A stretch of 64,000 bases of DNA, taken from positions 1 through 64,000 of the forward strand of contig NZ_FOUS01000009.1 of assembly GCF_900114915.1 (NCBI RefSeq), read 5' to 3'. Numbering within the stretch: position 1 is the first letter of the stretch; every line of letters starts with the position of its first letter. Under the pieces are notes generated by a model that was given only the letters and a program-made list of their open reading frames with translations, had not been told where the DNA came from and did not search any database. Position numbers and translations under genes: made by a program. This DNA comes from Bradyrhizobium sp. Rc3b (GTDB taxonomy: Bacteria; Pseudomonadota; Alphaproteobacteria; Rhizobiales; Xanthobacteraceae). Of this stretch, positions 61,109 to 64,000 are shown one piece after another.

Positions 61109-62173
61109 TCAAATCGCAGCCGCATCGACCGCGGCGCCGCGACGGGCCCTCAGGCGCTCACCGAGCTGAAAGCGGGCATCGCGGCGAAATTCTTCCGTCG
61201 AGCTCCAGTTCGGCGACACCCAGGTGGTCCAACCAAGCCGACCGCTCTGCCCAAGCCTGACCGGGACAACCTCTCCCGAGGGAATGGCGAGTTCCACCTC
61301 CCATTCGAGTTCATCGCCAATGTAGAAGAACACGGCGTCTGCCAGTGGCTCCGACAGATTGGGTGTTTCGGTCGGCAGGAACTGCTCGTACTGAGTAAAG
61401 TTCTTGACGAAGACTCGAACCCTGATCTTGTCCTCAACGCTGAAGACGCGTGAGCCCAGAAGGGCGTCCCGGCCGAGCCTCGCATGCGTCCCGCCGAGAC
61501 GGCTGCAGTGACTCGGATCGAAGGAGAGCCAAGTTCCGACAAATTCGTCGATCTCGACCTTGACGTCGAACAACCCCTGCAGAAATCGCGTCAGCCGTGA
61601 CGCGCACTTGGCCCTGGGAGCGATCAGACCGGCGAAGCTGAGCTTCGCCATGTCCGGTACGGTGTCCCGATCGACGAAAACGTCGGAGCCGAGACCAGCA
61701 AAGGAGCCGACATAGGCGATGAAGCGATCCTCTGTCGGCCTGTCATGCTGCGCGATCGGTCGCGCGTCGGCCCAGGCGCGAAAGAAGAGTTGCAGGAAGC
61801 GTCCGTTGAGGAGGTCGAGGAAACGCGGGAATGCGTCGTCCCGCATGAGCCACCAACCAAGGCTTTCGTCGGTGGTCGCAAGCGGCAGTGCGCCCTGTGG
61901 TCCCAGGAGGCCGAGAAACTTGACGAGTATCCGGAGCCGGCCGGACTGGTCATCGACCGCCGCGAGGTTGGAGGCGGGGAACTCCAAATAGGGCACTTGG
62001 CCGAGGTCGACGTATTCTTCTCGCCGTGTGGCACTGTCACCGATCCGCGGCCGATCCGGATTGGCCCGCTCGAGCTGGCGCAACGTATTGAAGAAATCGA
62101 ACCGCCAAGGCTCGGCCTTCATCTCTTCGATCAGCGTCACAGCGGCCTCCGTGTGCCCATGCGCGGCGGCCAC
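61109..62173 (-). CDS. tssG: Type VI secretion baseplate subunit TssG
   Basis: A 354-residue baseplate wedge protein of the TssG/ImpH/VasB family that joins TssF, TssE and TssK. Family features are RFDFFNTLRQLERANPDRPRIGDS, the EFPASNLA segment, FLGLLGPQGALPL, and in the C-terminal half RLLGLFD- and LG-x-x-ALLG-type motifs (FLQGLFDVKVEI, LGRDALLGSRVFS). Its start overlaps the end of tssF by 37 nt, as is usual for tssF-tssG, and 95 bp separate it from clpV. Confidence 0.93.
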   Translation of the reverse strand: MAAAHGHTEAAVTLIEEMKAEPWRFDFFNTLRQLERANPDRPRIGDSATRREEYVDLGQVPYLEFPASNLAAVDDQSGRLRILVKFLGLLGPQGALPLATTDESLGWWLMRDDAFPRFLDLLNGRFLQLFFRAWADARPIAQHDRPTEDRFIAYVGSFAGLGSDVFVDRDTVPDMAKLSFAGLIAPRAKCASRLTRFLQGLFDVKVEIDEFVGTWLSFDPSHCSRLGGTHARLGRDALLGSRVFSVEDKIRVRVFVKNFTQYEQFLPTETPNLSEPLADAVFFYIGDELEWEVELAIPSGEVVPVRLGQSGRLGWTTWVSPNWSSTEEFRRDARFQLGERLRARRGAAVDAAAI

Positions 62174-64000
62174 CGCATGATCTCACCGCGTTCCGGCGTC
62201 GAGATCACCGTCTGCGTGAACGTATTGAAGCCCGAATAATCGGCGAAGAAACGCTCCAGCACAGCGCCGAGCAAAAACACCCCGCTGCCTTCAAATGCTT
62301 TCTCGTCGAGAATGACGGTGATCTCCAGACCACGTGCCGCGCCGCTGCCCGCGCGCTCACGCACTCGCCGTACCACCGGCCGGCTTTCAATGCTGCGCAC
62401 GCCGCGGATCTTACGTTCTGTGGCGTCGTCGAACTGGTCGGCGAACAAGGACAGCATTTCGCGCAGCGCTCCGGCATTCTTGCCGCCGCCGCGCTCGACG
62501 AGGCCAAGATAGCTCAGGCTCAACATGTTGATGAGCCGCCAGCTGACAATCCCGCTATTGGCGATCTCGCTGCGGCTGCGCAACTGGGCAACCACCGGCT
62601 CGCGCGGTGGGGTGGGACCCGCGACGCATATGAGATCGAGGGAGGTATCATCCAGCAGGCGGAAATCGGCGCCGCCCTGGCCGACCGGCAAATGCTCGGT
62701 CAAATGGCGATTGGAACACAATGCCCGGACGCTGAGTTCGGCAACCGGGCCTTCGCCACTCAATTGACCGGGCTCGAGCAGTGACAGGAACATGTCCGTC
62801 CCCGTGTAGTCGGAGGATGCGCCGTACGTCTTCTCTTCCACGGTGCGGCGCCGAGGCAACCGGCGCACCGTGAAATAAAGCCCTTCGACCGATCCGCTGG
62901 TCCGGTCGACAGCCGCCGAATACAGCGGACGCACCGGCCGCTTGTCCTTTTCTGCCGAAAAGTGGGCGTAGACTTCGAGCACTTGGTGGGGCTCGTATTC
63001 CAGATAGCGGCTGCGATCCGGCACCACATGGTACTCGTGCGTATTCGACTTGACGACGATGCGATCGCTCGTCTTCTCGAACAGGTTTATCGCTGGCGCC
63101 GTATAGAGCATGAAGATATCAGGACGCACCGCGGCGGCCAGACGGGAATTATGTTCATCGAAGGCAAAGACGATGTCGATCGATTTGCTGCGCAGCCGTG
63201 GCATCACGCTGCGCAGTCCCGTCAGGTTGATGCCGAGGAACTTACGCGGGAACATGAAATATTCGCGCAGCAGTTCCGAACCGCGAAACACCCGATTGTC
63301 GCTGGGAAAGAGCAGCTCGTTCTCGTCGAAGCCGATCTGCTGCACGCAGTCATCGGGTGCACGGGTCACCACCGGGTCGCCGAAGTCGTCGAGATGGCGG
63401 AAGTAGACGCCCCGGCAATTCGAGATCAACTGCTCGTAAAGCGCGATGGCGTCGGATTCCGCGCCGGACAGATAGATCGGGAGTTCGCTGACGCGGCAGC
63501 CTGCAAACCAGGTTTCCGGCTTGGTCCGGTTCTCTGCGCCCGGCGGTTCCTCATCGAGCCGAGCCGCAGTGCGATGCGTCAGTGACAGTCTCAGTCCGGC
63601 GATGACGTCGCTGCCGACCGAAATCCCAAGCGCTTGCAGCGCGCCTGCAGTCGAGAAATACTCGGCGCCCGTGACGTCGAACGGCCAGAGCGCAATATCG
63701 CGGCAGAGTCGAAATCGGCAGGAAAGACTTCGCTCTCTTTCGCGATAGGTGGCGTCGAAATAGGCGCCGCGAACGATCTTCTTGCCATCGCGCAGCGCCG
63801 GGTCGGCATAGGATGGTCGTGCCGTGACCAGCATGGCCGATGGGGTAGGGGCGAGGTAGTTTGGAACCAGCTGCTCGAGCAGGTTGGCCGTGAATTCCGG
63901 AAATTCATGCTTGAGTTTGAGCTGAACACGGGCGGCGAGAAACGCTGCGCCTTCGAGTAACCCGGTGATCATCGGATCCGACCGATCCCGAACCAGGCCG
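62137..64000 (-). CDS. tssF: Type VI secretion baseplate subunit TssF, 5' end outside window
   Basis: At least 620 residues of TssF/ImpG/VasA, the baseplate wedge partner of TssG. The frame stays open upstream of the ATG at 63972 to the window edge, reading GLVRDRSDPMITGLLEGAAF. This is internal to the family, so only about 50 N-terminal residues are missing. Typical segments are FLAARVQLKLKHEFPEF, PNYLAPTPSAMLV, FRGSELLREYFMFPRKFLGIN and the C-terminal SGVFLLGAVLERFFADYSGFNTF. The tssF-tssG-clpV order fits Imp-type loci of Rhizobiales. Confidence 0.95.
   Translation of the reverse strand, partial: GLVRDRSDPMITGLLEGAAFLAARVQLKLKHEFPEFTANLLEQLVPNYLAPTPSAMLVTARPSYADPALRDGKKIVRGAYFDATYRERERSLSCRFRLCRDIALWPFDVTGAEYFSTAGALQALGISVGSDVIAGLRLSLTHRTAARLDEEPPGAENRTKPETWFAGCRVSELPIYLSGAESDAIALYEQLISNCRGVYFRHLDDFGDPVVTRAPDDCVQQIGFDENELLFPSDNRVFRGSELLREYFMFPRKFLGINLTGLRSVMPRLRSKSIDIVFAFDEHNSRLAAAVRPDIFMLYTAPAINLFEKTSDRIVVKSNTHEYHVVPDRSRYLEYEPHQVLEVYAHFSAEKDKRPVRPLYSAAVDRTSGSVEGLYFTVRRLPRRRTVEEKTYGASSDYTGTDMFLSLLEPGQLSGEGPVAELSVRALCSNRHLTEHLPVGQGGADFRLLDDTSLDLICVAGPTPPREPVVAQLRSRSEIANSGIVSWRLINMLSLSYLGLVERGGGKNAGALREMLSLFADQFDDATERKIRGVRSIESRPVVRRVRERAGSGAARGLEITVILDEKAFEGSGVFLLGAVLERFFADYSGFNTFTQTVISTPERGEIMRWPPRMGTRRPL

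Overview
The window looks like an accessory-rich stretch of a Bradyrhizobium-type alphaproteobacterial chromosome (Hyphomicrobiales). Indicators are high GC, FixK-type TTGAT-N4-ATCAA sites beside a FixK-family regulator, a coxMNOP-type oxidase, opgGH glucan genes, a phasin, periplasmic ABC_sub_bind proteins, and many very short proteins and dispersed intergenic repeats of the kind common in that genus. No rRNA, tRNA or CRISPR array was seen.

Layout. 1-345: the 3' end of an IS with a truncated transposase. 396-23700: a patchwork of small genes and a few large ones: a DUF1254/DUF1214 protein behind a FixK box, nhaA, a ketopantoate-reductase-like enzyme, a zinc-ribbon/cyclase/ATPase/TPR giant, decayed ABC_sub_bind genes, a FixK-like regulator, a phasin, two NarL/LuxR-type regulators (one with a degenerate receiver and a long repetitive tail) and a CsbD protein. 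Four near-perfect FixK boxes lie here, and two of three copies of a small coiled-coil protein family sit the same distance behind one. 23733-27355: opgH and opgG on the minus strand. 27356-29826: mostly small ORFs, a candidate sRNA/terminator and a deleted ABC_sub_bind pseudogene.

29864-39549: eleven minus-strand genes packed like one operon. In transcription order they are a 40-residue membrane peptide, coxM, coxN, coxO, coxP, a CtaG-like assembly factor, an HbpS/GlcG-like protein, xoxF, xoxJ, xoxG and an extra cytochrome c. The array couples a PQQ alcohol dehydrogenase carrying the lanthanide-type Asp to its own CuA heme-copper oxidase, whose subunit I lacks the usual D-channel aspartate and K-channel lysine. 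This is the most striking system in the window.

39717-52600: membrane-protein genes, a second cyclase/ATPase/TPR giant, a methyltransferase, and many broken genes (metallophosphoesterase, SDR, DUF2934, cysteine desulfurase, glycosyltransferase). 52669-64000: the edge of an Imp/TssF-type type VI secretion locus (tssF partial, tssG, clpV) followed by a regulatory-domain methyltransferase and four unrecognised or loosely recognised genes, including an HExxH zincin-like protein and an OmpA-domain protein, which are candidate effectors or accessories.
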